A DNA stretch of 11,654 nt from DATJFH01 sp035495815 (lineage in GTDB: Bacteria; Acidobacteriota; Terriglobia; Bryobacterales; Bryobacteraceae), in assembly GCA_035495815.1 (NCBI GenBank), contig DATJFH010000306.1:1-11654 (forward strand), written 5' to 3'. Position numbers and translations under genes: made by a program. Below, piece after piece: positions 1-8,057 of the stretch (position 1 is the stretch's first letter; every line of letters begins with the position of its first letter). Under the pieces are notes generated by a model. The model made no database searches. It worked only from the letters and a program-made list of their open reading frames with translations, and was not told the DNA's origin.

Positions 1-1983
1 GCGTTTTCTCCGCATGAAAAGGCGTACTATGCTTCACCCAGCGCAATCAATTTCGTGCGCCCGGGTCTGGTCACAAAGATCCTGTCGGCGGACATTGCGG
101 CCGACGGAACGATCCGCGCGCGCATCCGCATCACCGATCCGCAGGGTCTTGGGCTCGACCGGTTGGGTGTCGATACGCCGGGCGTCGTCTCGACCAGTTT
201 CATCGCCGCATTTATTCCCCAGGGGCAAAAACAGTATGTGGCGTACACCACGCGCGTTCAGACCAGTCCGATCAACTCGGTGGCCGCAACCCAGGCCGGC
301 TCCGATGCCAACGGCGTTTATGTAAAGACGGCCGACGGCGAGTACACCTACACGTTCGGAACGAAGGCTCCGGCCACGATCGACCGCACCGCGACGCACA
401 GCATCGGCGTGTACAGCTCCCGCAACCTGACATTGTTCGACATGGGGACACAGTATTCGGATAACGTATTCAATTTCGTGCCCGACGGATCGGCGGTGAA
501 AGTGACTCGCGACGTGGTGCGGACGGCTGCCTGCAACCAGTGCCACAATCCGCTCGGCCTGCACGGCGGCTCCCGCCGGAGCGTGGAGTTGTGCGTCATG
601 TGTCATACTGCGCAAACCACCGATCCTGACACCGGCAACACGGTGAATTTTCCGGTCATGGTTCACAAGATCCACATGGGTTCGAGTCTTCCCAGCGTCC
701 AGGCGGGGGGCAAATACCAGATCATCGGAAATGCGCAGTCCCTGCACGACTGGTCGAACGTGGAGTTTCCGGCCGACGCGCGCAACTGCCAGACCTGCCA
801 CGATGCGAAGTTCGGAGCGGCGCAGGCCAACGCCTACATGACCCCGAACCGCGCGGCTTGCGGAGCTTGTCACGACAACGTAAACTTTGCAACAGGACAG
901 AATCATGTGAGCCTGCCCCAGGTTTCTGACAGCCAGTGCTCGAGCTGCCACACGCCGCAGGGCGAGCTGGAGTTCGACGCCTCGATCATGGGAGCCCATA
1001 CGATCCCGACCAAGTCCAAGACGCTGCCCGGGGTCGTCATTCAGCTGCTGAAGGTGGATAACGGCTCGGCCGGCCAGAAGCCGGAGGTGACCTTTACCCT
1101 GAAAGACAATTCCGGGGCGCCCATCCCGTTGACGGGGATGAACAGGCTGGCCCTGGTGATGTCCGGTCCTACCACCGATTACGGGTCCACGAATTTCGGC
1201 GTGGCCACGCCCGGCTACGTTTCCGAGAACGCGCTCACCTCCTCCACCTGCAGCACGGACGGGACCTGCGTCTACCAGTTCGTCAACGCCATTCCGGCGG
1301 GATCGAGGGGAACCTTCACCATCGGCGTCGAGGGCCGCAGAACGGCAACCCTGCTGGCCGGGACGGAAAAGCAGATGACGACCAACTATGGCGCCATCAA
1401 CAAGCAGATCAACTTTTCCGTGGACGGGTCTCCCGTCAAGGCGCGGCGCACCGTCGTGGCCACCGCGAAATGCAATTCGTGCCACTCGTTCCTCTCGCTG
1501 CACGGCGAAAATCGCAATCAGGTCGAACAGTGCGTTCTCTGCCACAATCCGAACGAGAATGACAAGTCCTTCCGGCCGGCGGCCGAGGGCGCTCCTCAGT
1601 CGGTCAACTTCGCCCAGATGATTCATAAGATTCACACCGGGGAAGAAATGACGGCGGATGGAGGATCGCTGATCGTCTTCGGATTCGGCGGATCGAAGAA
1701 CGACTTCTCCGAAGTCCGATTCCCGGGGGATCGGCGGGATTGCAACACCTGCCACGTGAACGGCTCCGAGCAACTGCCGTTGCAGGCGGGCTTGCAGCAG
1801 GTCAGCGACATGCGCGGGCTGATCAATCCCATCGGTCCGATCGCTTCGGCGTGCACCGGTTGCCATGTCAGTTCGGCGGCGGCGTCGCATGCGCTGGCGA
1901 ACACCACCTCACTCGGGGAAAGCTGCGCCGTCTGTCACGGCCAGACGGCGGACTTCTCAGTCAATAAAGTGCATGCCCGCTAA
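1..1983 (+). CDS. OmcA/MtrC-family decahaem c-type cytochrome, 5'-truncated
   Basis: Probable cell-surface terminal reductase of an MtrCAB-like conduit, passing electrons to external acceptors. The frame is open from base 1, so the start, signal peptide and any lipobox lie outside the window; 660 residues remain. Ten CXXCH motifs occur as two groups of five, at fragment residues 178, 198, 263, 287, 313 and 491, 511, 581, 618, 642. Non-haem stretches before each group (about 1-170 and 318-480) match the beta-domain / pentahaem / beta-domain / pentahaem plan of MtrC and OmcA. The halves look duplicated: NFPVMVHKIHMG recurs as NFAQMIHKIHTG, and VEFPADARNCQTCH as VRFPGDRRDCNTCH. The only non-haem cysteines are C417 and C423 (CX5C), in the second beta-domain. 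The next gene starts 21 bp downstream. Family assignment is firm; outer-surface location is inferred from the family. Confidence 0.93.
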   Translation, partial: AFSPHEKAYYASPSAINFVRPGLVTKILSADIAADGTIRARIRITDPQGLGLDRLGVDTPGVVSTSFIAAFIPQGQKQYVAYTTRVQTSPINSVAATQAGSDANGVYVKTADGEYTYTFGTKAPATIDRTATHSIGVYSSRNLTLFDMGTQYSDNVFNFVPDGSAVKVTRDVVRTAACNQCHNPLGLHGGSRRSVELCVMCHTAQTTDPDTGNTVNFPVMVHKIHMGSSLPSVQAGGKYQIIGNAQSLHDWSNVEFPADARNCQTCHDAKFGAAQANAYMTPNRAACGACHDNVNFATGQNHVSLPQVSDSQCSSCHTPQGELEFDASIMGAHTIPTKSKTLPGVVIQLLKVDNGSAGQKPEVTFTLKDNSGAPIPLTGMNRLALVMSGPTTDYGSTNFGVATPGYVSENALTSSTCSTDGTCVYQFVNAIPAGSRGTFTIGVEGRRTATLLAGTEKQMTTNYGAINKQINFSVDGSPVKARRTVVATAKCNSCHSFLSLHGENRNQVEQCVLCHNPNENDKSFRPAAEGAPQSVNFAQMIHKIHTGEEMTADGGSLIVFGFGGSKNDFSEVRFPGDRRDCNTCHVNGSEQLPLQAGLQQVSDMRGLINPIGPIASACTGCHVSSAAASHALANTTSLGESCAVCHGQTADFSVNKVHAR

Positions 1984-2004
1984 CGAGCGCCTGACGGAGC
2001 GACC

Positions 2005-2937
2005 ATGCGACCCCTCGCACTGATGCTGTGCCTGTCCTGCCCGGGGTGGGGACAGGCGCAGCAGGCGCCCGCCGGCGAGCAGGCCGCCGCCAGTCAGACG
2101 GCGGCGGCCTACGTCGGATCGGAAGTCTGCCAGGCGTGCCACGAGGATATCTTCAACGCCATCCAGAAGAGCCCACACGCCATAGTCGGCGCGGACAAGA
2201 AGCGCGGATGGGACGGCAAGACCTGCGAATCGTGTCACGGTCCGGGCAGCAAGCACGCCGAGGGCGGAGCGGCGGAGGAGATCCGCAATCCTGCTAAATT
2301 GACATCCCCGGGTGTGGACCGGACCTGCCTCACGTGCCACCTGAATCAGCCGACACATGTGGGGCGGATCGAGAGCAGCCACGCCAGAAGCCAGATCGCC
2401 TGCACGTCATGTCATTCCGTTCACGCCCAGGGCGGGGCTGCGCTGGTCACCCGTAAGACGGCCGCCGTGAATACCCAGTGCGCCGGATGCCATGCGAGCG
2501 CCTGGAACCAGTTCCAAAAGCCGTTCAAGCACAGGGTGCCCGAAGGAGCGATGGGCTGCGTGGATTGCCACAATCCCCACGGCAGTTTCCGGCCCGGCAT
2601 GCTGCAGACGTTCGCCGCCAACGAGCCGGGCTGCTTCCGGTGCCATGGCGAGAAGCGCGGGCCGTTCACCTTCGAGCATGCCCCCGTCCGATTCGAAGGT
2701 TGCGGTAGTTGTCACGAGCCGCACGGCTCGACAAATCCGCGAATGCTGGCGCGTCACGAAGTGCGGTTCGTGTGTCTCGAATGCCACGCCAACCGGCCCG
2801 CCCAGGCGACGTCGAAAGCGGCGCTGGGGGTCGTCCCGCCGGCTTTCCACGATCTGCGCTCGCCGCGCTACCAGAACTGTACGGTTTGCCACCAGAAAGT
2901 CCACGGCAGCCACGTGGACCGGAACCTGCTGCGATGA
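2005..2937 (+). CDS. MtrA/DmsE-family decahaem c-type cytochrome
   Basis: Periplasmic decahaem cytochrome expected to insert into the MtrB-like barrel and wire the periplasm to the surface cytochrome. The 310 residues hold ten CXXCH motifs (residues 42, 74, 108, 133, 159, 185, 210, 233, 257, 292), evenly spaced as in MtrA, PioA, MtoA and DmsE; Shewanella MtrA is of similar size. Paired CxxCH-N/E-PHGS motifs (CVDCHNPHGS, CGSCHEPHGS) are typical of the family. A short signal peptide is visible (MRPLALMLCL..., cleavage probably near AQA/QQA around residue 20). GGAG lies 5 nt before the ATG, which supports this start. The stop overlaps the ATG of the barrel gene (ATGA), implying coupled translation. 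The position between an MtrC-like and an MtrB-like gene favours an MtrA role over a DMSO-reductase role: no molybdoenzyme gene is present in the window. Confidence 0.94.
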   Translation: MRPLALMLCLSCPGWGQAQQAPAGEQAAASQTAAAYVGSEVCQACHEDIFNAIQKSPHAIVGADKKRGWDGKTCESCHGPGSKHAEGGAAEEIRNPAKLTSPGVDRTCLTCHLNQPTHVGRIESSHARSQIACTSCHSVHAQGGAALVTRKTAAVNTQCAGCHASAWNQFQKPFKHRVPEGAMGCVDCHNPHGSFRPGMLQTFAANEPGCFRCHGEKRGPFTFEHAPVRFEGCGSCHEPHGSTNPRMLARHEVRFVCLECHANRPAQATSKAALGVVPPAFHDLRSPRYQNCTVCHQKVHGSHVDRNLLR

Positions 2938-5066
2938 GACCGCTATCGAGAGTGTCTGCTCGAGCGCATCCCGGCCAGCGAAAGAGCCTGACCCGCCTGG
3001 CTTCGTGGATGCGTTCGAATTCGCCGTCAGGAACAACGCCGGGTAGGGCGGGCGCTTTCGCCTGCCTGAGCCTGATCCTGCTGTCCCCACTCGGCGCCCA
3101 GGCTCCGCCGGCCGAAACCAAACCGGCAGACCCCAAACCTGCGGAAACCAAAACGGCCGAGCCCGCCCCAGCCACCGCGGCGGCGGCCGCCTCCTCCGAA
3201 TCCTGGATCACCGGCTCGATTGAAGCCGGCTACCGCTGGCGCACGGACGTCGCGGGCAGCCTGGACGCCTACCGCAGCGTCGTCGACCTGGGAGAAGGTC
3301 CGAAGCTTCTCGAAGCCGATTTCACCGTCGTCGATCCGAAGAAGCGCCTGTTCGACCGGCTGGAAGCGCGCGGCTACAACTGGGGCGACGACCCCTACTC
3401 CACGTTGCGAGTCAACGCCCGCAAGGCGAAGCGGTACGATTTCAACGCGGACTACCGCAACATCGCCTACTTCAACTCGCTGCCCTCGTTCGCCGATCCG
3501 CTCCTTGCCCGCGGCGTATTCCTGAGCGAGCGTACCTTCGACGTGCGCCGCCGCATGAGCCGCTTCGAGCTGAACCTCCTGCCCGGCCACTGGATCATCC
3601 CCTACCTCTCTTATGAGCGGAACTTCGAAAGCGGCAACGGAGTCACCACATTCGTGACGGATGGAAACGAGTACCCGCTGCCGGAACGGGAGCGGAACAG
3701 CGCCAACAGCTTCCGCGGCGGCGTGCATCTCGAGCTGCGCCGCTGGCACGCCACGCTCGAGCAGGGCGGCACGACCTTCCGCGACGACCAGCAGGTATTC
3801 ACCGGGAGCGCGGCGCCCAATCCCGGCAATATCACTACGCCCCTCTTCGGGCAGACCCTGTTCCTGACCGGCCTGCAGCAGGCGTACGGAATCCGCGGAA
3901 CCGGCATCTACAGCAAGGGACTGTTCACTGCCAGTCCCGTGAGCTGGGCCGACGTGTACGGCCAATTTCTCTACAGCCAGCCGCACAACGATATCCGCTA
4001 CCAGCAGACCGCAACCGGCAACCTGGTGGTCCTCAGCCAGCTGCTGTTTTACACGGGACAGCAGTACGTACTCTCCGCGGAAGCGAAAATGCCTCACACC
4101 TCCGCCAGCTTCGGCGTGGAAGTACGGCCTTTCCGGCGAATGCGCATCCTGCAATCCTGGCTGACGGACCGGCTGCATGACGACGGGTCGAGCCAGGCCG
4201 GCCAGATCCTGACTCCGGCCGGCGCGGTCGCGCCGCAGCCCTTGCCACAGAACACGCGATTGGTGTCGAATTACAGCCAGGAGCAGGTGGACGTGTTTGT
4301 GGACGTATTGCCGAAACTGACGCTGCGCGGCGGCTACCGCTACGTCTGGGGGGAGGCGAGCACCCTGGTACTGCCGGTGACGGGCCTGCTGACTCCGGAC
4401 GCGGGCGAGCTGCGCAGGCACGTGGGCATCGGCGGATTCACCTTCCGGCCGGGTCGCAAGCTGACGGCCAGCGGCGAGGTGGAAGCCGCCTCGAGCGATC
4501 AGACCTACTTCCGCGCCAGCCTGAACGACTACCAGCGCATGAAGGGCAGGCTGCGATACCAGGCGCTGGACTCGCTGAGCTTCTCGGCCGGTTTCACCCT
4601 GTTGAACAACCAGAATCCGGCGGCCGGAGTACAGAACGATTTTCTCGCCCGGCAGAGCTCGGTATCGGTTTTTTGGTCGCCCCAAGCCGGGAAGCGCTTC
4701 ACCTTGCAGGGCGAATATACCCGCGCAACCGTGCGGTCGGAAATTCTGTACCTGATCCCGCAGGACTTGCGCACGGCGAGGTCGTTTTATCGCGATAATG
4801 ACCATCTGGCGACCGCGCTCGCCGAGGTCGCGCTGCCCGGATACCGGAAGCTGGCGCCGAAGCTGTCTCTCGGCGGGTCTTTGCTGGTGTCGTCCGGGAG
4901 CCGCCCCACGAACTATTACCAGCCGCTGGTCAGGGTGGTGGCGCCCCTTTCGGCGCGCCTCGCCTGGGTCTTCGACTGGCGGTATTACGGGTTCGGAGAA
5001 GCATTTTACGGCTACGAAGGTTTTCGGACTCATCTGATTTCCACGGGATTGCGATGGACAAGATAG
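2934..5066 (+). CDS. MtrB/PioB-like decahaem-associated outer membrane beta-barrel
   Basis: Probable outer membrane barrel sheathing the MtrA-like cytochrome. From the ATG at 2934, which overlaps the previous stop as ATGA, it has 710 residues, close to MtrB (about 700). An in-frame ATG at 3009 would give 685 and a shorter n-region; the open frame upstream of 2934 is only overlap with the decahaem gene. A hydrophobic signal core lies at residues 40-52, with cleavage probably after AQA57. A Pro/Ala/Lys/Thr-rich linker with repeated PAETK/PADPK units follows (58-87). The rest alternates polar and hydrophobic residues with many aromatic, Gly and Arg residues, as expected for beta-strands. SGNGVTTFVTDGNEYPLP (233-250) resembles a segment I associate with acidobacterial MtrB-like proteins. 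The mature protein has no cysteine, so the N-terminal CXXC of Shewanella MtrB is absent. It ends LRWTR, not a terminal Phe. Synteny is strong evidence; sequence similarity to MtrB was not computed. Confidence 0.85.
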   Translation: MRPLSRVSARAHPGQRKSLTRLASWMRSNSPSGTTPGRAGAFACLSLILLSPLGAQAPPAETKPADPKPAETKTAEPAPATAAAAASSESWITGSIEAGYRWRTDVAGSLDAYRSVVDLGEGPKLLEADFTVVDPKKRLFDRLEARGYNWGDDPYSTLRVNARKAKRYDFNADYRNIAYFNSLPSFADPLLARGVFLSERTFDVRRRMSRFELNLLPGHWIIPYLSYERNFESGNGVTTFVTDGNEYPLPERERNSANSFRGGVHLELRRWHATLEQGGTTFRDDQQVFTGSAAPNPGNITTPLFGQTLFLTGLQQAYGIRGTGIYSKGLFTASPVSWADVYGQFLYSQPHNDIRYQQTATGNLVVLSQLLFYTGQQYVLSAEAKMPHTSASFGVEVRPFRRMRILQSWLTDRLHDDGSSQAGQILTPAGAVAPQPLPQNTRLVSNYSQEQVDVFVDVLPKLTLRGGYRYVWGEASTLVLPVTGLLTPDAGELRRHVGIGGFTFRPGRKLTASGEVEAASSDQTYFRASLNDYQRMKGRLRYQALDSLSFSAGFTLLNNQNPAAGVQNDFLARQSSVSVFWSPQAGKRFTLQGEYTRATVRSEILYLIPQDLRTARSFYRDNDHLATALAEVALPGYRKLAPKLSLGGSLLVSSGSRPTNYYQPLVRVVAPLSARLAWVFDWRYYGFGEAFYGYEGFRTHLISTGLRWTR

Positions 5067-5069
5067 GAG
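5065..5069 (+). promoter_or_regulatory. Shine-Dalgarno AGGAG deciding the start of the tetrahaem cytochrome
   Basis: AGGAG overlaps the TAG stop of the barrel gene. It is only 1 nt from the ATG at 5071 but 7 nt from the ATG at 5077, so 5077 is the better start. The arrangement also suggests translational coupling with the barrel gene. Confidence 0.6.
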
Positions 5070-5076
5070 CATGACT

Positions 5077-6183
5077 ATGTTGCGGGCGCGGCTGGGCGCG
5101 ATGACAATCCTCTGGACCGCGGCGGCGGCGCGTCCCATGGTGGTCGATTCGCAGCGGGGAGAGCGGCTCTTCGAGAGCGAGGGCTGTATTCAGTGCCACA
5201 GTATTGCCGGTAAAGGGGGAAAGCTGGCGCCGGACCTGGGCAAACGCATCGATCGCAATTATTCCCCTGCCCAATTGGCCAGCGTGATGTGGAACCATGC
5301 GCCCGTCATGTGGTCGGCGATGGAAAAGCAGGGGATCCGGAAATCGGGGCTCGATGAACAGGCGGCGGCGGACCTGTTCGCATACTTTTATGCCGCCCGG
5401 TTCTTCGACAAGCCCGGAGACGCGGCCCGGGGCAAGCGGCTGTTCGCCGCCAAGCACTGCTCGGAGTGTCACGGCATCACGACATCCAAAGCGGACGCGG
5501 ACGGGGCGCGCCCGGTGATCCGGTGGGATGCGTTGGGCCATCCGATCCTGCTGGCCGAGGCCATGTGGAACCATGCGGCGAACATGCGGGAGGCCTTCAC
5601 CCGTCACAAAATTTCCTGGCCTTCGATCAGCGGTCAGGATCTCACCGACATGCTGGTTTATTTCAGAAACCTGCCCGCGACGAGGCAAGGCGGCTTCAGG
5701 CTCGAGACCAGCGCCGGAGACACAGGGGCCGCTTTGTTCAAGGCCAAGGGCTGCGCGGGCTGCCATACCGGCAAACTGGACCTACGCCCCCGCTTGAAAG
5801 GCAAAACCCTGACCGACATCGCAGCCGATATGTGGAACCATGCCCCGAAAATGGCGCAGCCTCCGCCCCGGCTGGACCCGGGTGAGATGCGGCCGATCGT
5901 CAGCTATCTCTGGACCGAGTCGATTTTCCAGGACAACGGCAGTGTGGGGGAGGGCAGAAAAGTCTTTACGGCGAAAAATTGCGCGGTTTGCCACGACGAC
6001 CCTGCGTCCGGGGCGCCCAGCCTGGCCGGGCGGAAGGGCGGTTTCTCCACTGTTTCGATGATTTCCACGCTCTGGCGGCACGGCCCGCAGATGCTGAAGC
6101 AGATGGAGGCAAAGCAGCTCGAATGGCCGCAGTTCCATGCCCGGCAGATGTCCGACCTGATTACGTACCTCAACGCTAAATAG
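5077..6183 (+). CDS. Four-domain tetrahaem cytochrome c with MWNHAxxM repeats
   Basis: A secreted c-type cytochrome of 368 residues built from four tandem class-I-like units. Each has a CXXCH (residues 37, 128, 226, 302), followed about 30 residues later by a conserved box: MWNHAPVM (71), MWNHAANM (163), MWNHAPKM (252) and LWRHGPQM (332), then a helix ending in an aromatic run (FAYFYA, LVYFRNL, VSYLWT, LITYLN). The last Met of the box is kept in all four units and the first is not, so the last is the better candidate distal haem ligand. A signal peptide (MLRARLGAMTILWTAAAA) precedes the first unit. The role is inferred from context: a periplasmic or outer-membrane-associated electron carrier working with the MtrCAB-like conduit 5' of it. 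I know no named Shewanella or Geobacter counterpart. The ATG at 5071 would add two residues but has poor ribosome-site spacing. Confidence 0.88.
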   Translation: MLRARLGAMTILWTAAAARPMVVDSQRGERLFESEGCIQCHSIAGKGGKLAPDLGKRIDRNYSPAQLASVMWNHAPVMWSAMEKQGIRKSGLDEQAAADLFAYFYAARFFDKPGDAARGKRLFAAKHCSECHGITTSKADADGARPVIRWDALGHPILLAEAMWNHAANMREAFTRHKISWPSISGQDLTDMLVYFRNLPATRQGGFRLETSAGDTGAALFKAKGCAGCHTGKLDLRPRLKGKTLTDIAADMWNHAPKMAQPPPRLDPGEMRPIVSYLWTESIFQDNGSVGEGRKVFTAKNCAVCHDDPASGAPSLAGRKGGFSTVSMISTLWRHGPQMLKQMEAKQLEWPQFHARQMSDLITYLNAK

Positions 6184-6198
6184 GAGCGATCAAATCTC

Positions 6199-6498
6199 AT
6201 GAAACTCTACGCGATCTCTTTGCTGATTCTGCCCGCCGGTCTGGCTCTGGCGGCGGGAGACGCATCGGCCGGTAAGGCTGTTTACGATAAGGCCTGCAAG
6301 TCCTGCCACGGCGCGGACGGCACACCGAATCCGGCTATCGCCAAGATGATGAAGGTGGAAATGAAGTCCCTTTCCGCGAGCAGTGCGGATGTCAAGAAGG
6401 TAATTACCGAAGGACAAGGGAAGATGAAGCCCGTCAAGACGGTCATGGGGAAAGACCTCGACAACGTAGTCGAATACGTGAAGACCTTCAAGAAATAG
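6199..6498 (+). CDS. Small monohaem class I cytochrome c
   Basis: A 99-residue secreted cytochrome, about 80 residues when mature, in the size range of c-553/c6-type soluble electron carriers. The signal peptide is clear (MKLYAISLLILPAGLALA, cleavage near residue 19). A single CKSCH sits at 33-37 in the GKAVYDKACKSCHGADG context typical of class I cytochromes. M76 in QGKMKPV is the likely distal haem ligand, and the protein ends in a helix with EYVKTFKK. It starts 15 bp after the tetrahaem gene; AGGAG at 6182-6186 overlaps that gene's stop, 12 nt from the ATG, which is rather long. It is the last gene of the plus-strand block. The probable job is a diffusible periplasmic shuttle between inner-membrane oxidoreductases and the conduit. 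The partner is inferred, not shown. Confidence 0.92.
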   Translation: MKLYAISLLILPAGLALAAGDASAGKAVYDKACKSCHGADGTPNPAIAKMMKVEMKSLSASSADVKKVITEGQGKMKPVKTVMGKDLDNVVEYVKTFKK

Positions 6499-6558
6499 CC
6501 GTTTCCCGGCTGCTCCCCTCAGTCAAGATCGCCGCAGCCCGCGGCCGATGATTCAACC

Positions 6559-6598
6559 GCGGCGGCGCCGGCCGCAGGCTCTCGGCAGGAGCCGCCGC
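6559..6598. terminator. GC-rich nested inverted repeat between the convergent operons
   Basis: GCGGCGGC at 6559-6566 pairs perfectly with GCCGCCGC at 6591-6598. Inside it, GCCG (6571-6574) pairs with CGGC (6583-6586). It ends at the base next to the stop of the minus-strand NapC-like gene and lies 60 bp past the plus-strand stop. A smaller AGCCG/CGGCT hairpin occurs at 6497-6511. Neither is followed by a T-run on either strand, so this is a possible bidirectional or Rho-assisted terminator rather than a classic intrinsic one. Confidence 0.3.
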
Positions 6599-8050
6599 TC
6601 ACTTTGCTGCCGCGGTGTCGAGCCCCAGATCCGTCAGAATTTTCGGCGCCGGCTCGTCCACCGCCAACACGTTGTGACAACTGCTGCAATCCTGCCCAAT
6701 CGTTTTCTTGTCGGCGGAGACGTGCTGATCGTCATGACACCGGAAGCATCCGGGGAAATCGGTGTGACCGACGTTGCTCGGATAAAGCCCCCAGGTCACA
6801 TTCATATCCGGAAAGATGTTCCGGTTGTAAATCGCCAGCACGCCCTGAGCGGAGCGCACAACCTCGGCTCCCTGCTGCGCGTAGATCGCGGAGTGCGACT
6901 CCCGGTAATACTTCTCGAACGCCGCCGGGATCCGGACGGCCGCCTCCGCCCGGCTCGGGTAAGCCTGCTTCAATATCGCCAGGCTCGTCTTCTTGGCAAA
7001 CGGCAGCGATCTCGAGATCGTGCCCCCATACATGGCATTGTCCACGGCCCGCTCCGGCAACTCATACTGGTGCGACGGCCGGTTGTGGCAATCCATGCAA
7101 TCCATCTCGCGGACCGGCAGGCCGGCTGCGTCCGGCTTGGCGCCCGGCGCCATGTACGTCGTCTTCCGTCCGGTGTTGTCGTCGTTATACTCCACCCATG
7201 GAATCGTCTGCCGGCTTTCGTCGGAATGCGCGTAACGGATGCGCACTCCCTGGCCCAGGTGCGTCCCGTGGATGCCCACGCCATGATTGCCCCCGCCTAC
7301 CTTGACCATCATGACGGTCTTGGTCAAGGTATTGGCCTCGTCTTCAGCGAATTTCGGAAACACTCGCAGCCGGTCCTCGGCGTACTTCTGCGGCCAGTGG
7401 CAGGTCTCGCAGGTCTCGCGGGCCGGGCGCAGGTTGTGAACCGGGGTGGGAATCGGCCGCGGATAGCTGTTGAACACGACTGCCAGCACCTGTCCCGCTC
7501 CAGAGAGTTTGCTGCGCACGAACCAGGATGCCCCGGACCCGATATGACAGTTCACGCACTCCACCCGCGAGTGCGGCGAACTCTGAAAGGCTGTAAATTC
7601 GGGCTCCATCACGTGGCAAGTCTGCCCGCAAAAGCTCACTTTCTCCATGTACATGACTGCGCCGTAGGTAAGCTGGCTGGCGATCACCAGATTGGCGAAA
7701 GTGGTGACGCCCACGAAAGTCACCAGCCGCCGAAGCTTCGCGTTTTTCATCGTCAACGGCGGGAAGCTGGACGGATACTGCCCTCTCCTCAGTTCGCCGC
7801 GGTAGCGCCAGGCAATGCCCAGAGGGATCAGGAACAATCCCAGGAAAAACACCGCCGGAAGGGCCAGGTAGGAAAGGATCCCGATGTAAGGATTTTGAGC
7901 CTCGCCGCGCAGCGTGGTCGGCAGCAGGAACAGCCAGAATATGGTCGCGGTGGTCACCGTCACCACTCCGGCCAGACTCACCCAGTTGCTCGAGAGGTGT
8001 ACGATGGGCGAGATCCAGCCCCGGGATTTCAAAGAGTCGATTAAGCCCAT
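6599..8050 (-). CDS. NapC/NirT-family inner membrane multihaem cytochrome, ImcH-like
   Basis: Probable membrane-anchored quinol dehydrogenase passing electrons to periplasmic cytochromes. From the ATG at 8050 it has 483 residues. Three hydrophobic helices come first (about 23-43, 54-82, 108-135), then a periplasmic domain with CVNCH (165), CETCH (214), CMDCH (318), CFRCH (435) and CSSCH (455). The first haem site is CGQTCH (141-146), a CX3CH form followed by VM, in the place where NapC/NrfH proteins carry CXXCHxM. Three N-terminal helices plus a NapC-type haem domain is the plan of Geobacter ImcH. I count six haem sites; I recall seven for ImcH. The frame also opens at a GTG at 8110, which would overlap the previous gene by 53 bp and lacks a ribosome site. 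The ATG at 8050 leaves a 7-bp gap, with GGGAG (8066-8070) 15 nt upstream, which is long. ImcH equivalence is inference. Confidence 0.88.
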   Translation of the reverse strand: MGLIDSLKSRGWISPIVHLSSNWVSLAGVVTVTTATIFWLFLLPTTLRGEAQNPYIGILSYLALPAVFFLGLFLIPLGIAWRYRGELRRGQYPSSFPPLTMKNAKLRRLVTFVGVTTFANLVIASQLTYGAVMYMEKVSFCGQTCHVMEPEFTAFQSSPHSRVECVNCHIGSGASWFVRSKLSGAGQVLAVVFNSYPRPIPTPVHNLRPARETCETCHWPQKYAEDRLRVFPKFAEDEANTLTKTVMMVKVGGGNHGVGIHGTHLGQGVRIRYAHSDESRQTIPWVEYNDDNTGRKTTYMAPGAKPDAAGLPVREMDCMDCHNRPSHQYELPERAVDNAMYGGTISRSLPFAKKTSLAILKQAYPSRAEAAVRIPAAFEKYYRESHSAIYAQQGAEVVRSAQGVLAIYNRNIFPDMNVTWGLYPSNVGHTDFPGCFRCHDDQHVSADKKTIGQDCSSCHNVLAVDEPAPKILTDLGLDTAAAK

Positions 8051-8057
8051 TCGTGTT

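Noticed and set aside
34..1890. 618-codon open frame on the minus strand, antisense to the MtrC-like gene
   Set aside because: The opposite strand encodes ten regularly placed CXXCH motifs. The antisense product is Arg/Gly/Val/Ala-rich with no recognisable domain, typical of GC-rich shadow frames.
2709..2933. Extended upstream start for the MtrB-like gene
   Set aside because: This part lies entirely inside the decahaem gene in another frame and would place the signal peptide about 115 residues from the N-terminus.
3027..5138. 703-codon open frame on the minus strand, antisense to the barrel gene
   Set aside because: It runs across the end of one real gene and the start of another, has low-complexity Arg/Ala/Gly composition and no ribosome site. 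The plus-strand barrel fits family length and synteny.
6499..6598. Possible small RNA or gene in the convergent gap
   Set aside because: Only GC-rich inverted repeats are visible; no promoter-like sequence or T-run supports an RNA gene.
6548..8044. 498-codon open frame on the plus strand, antisense to the NapC-like gene
   Set aside because: His/Arg-rich product without domains; the minus strand has membrane helices and haem motifs in the expected order.
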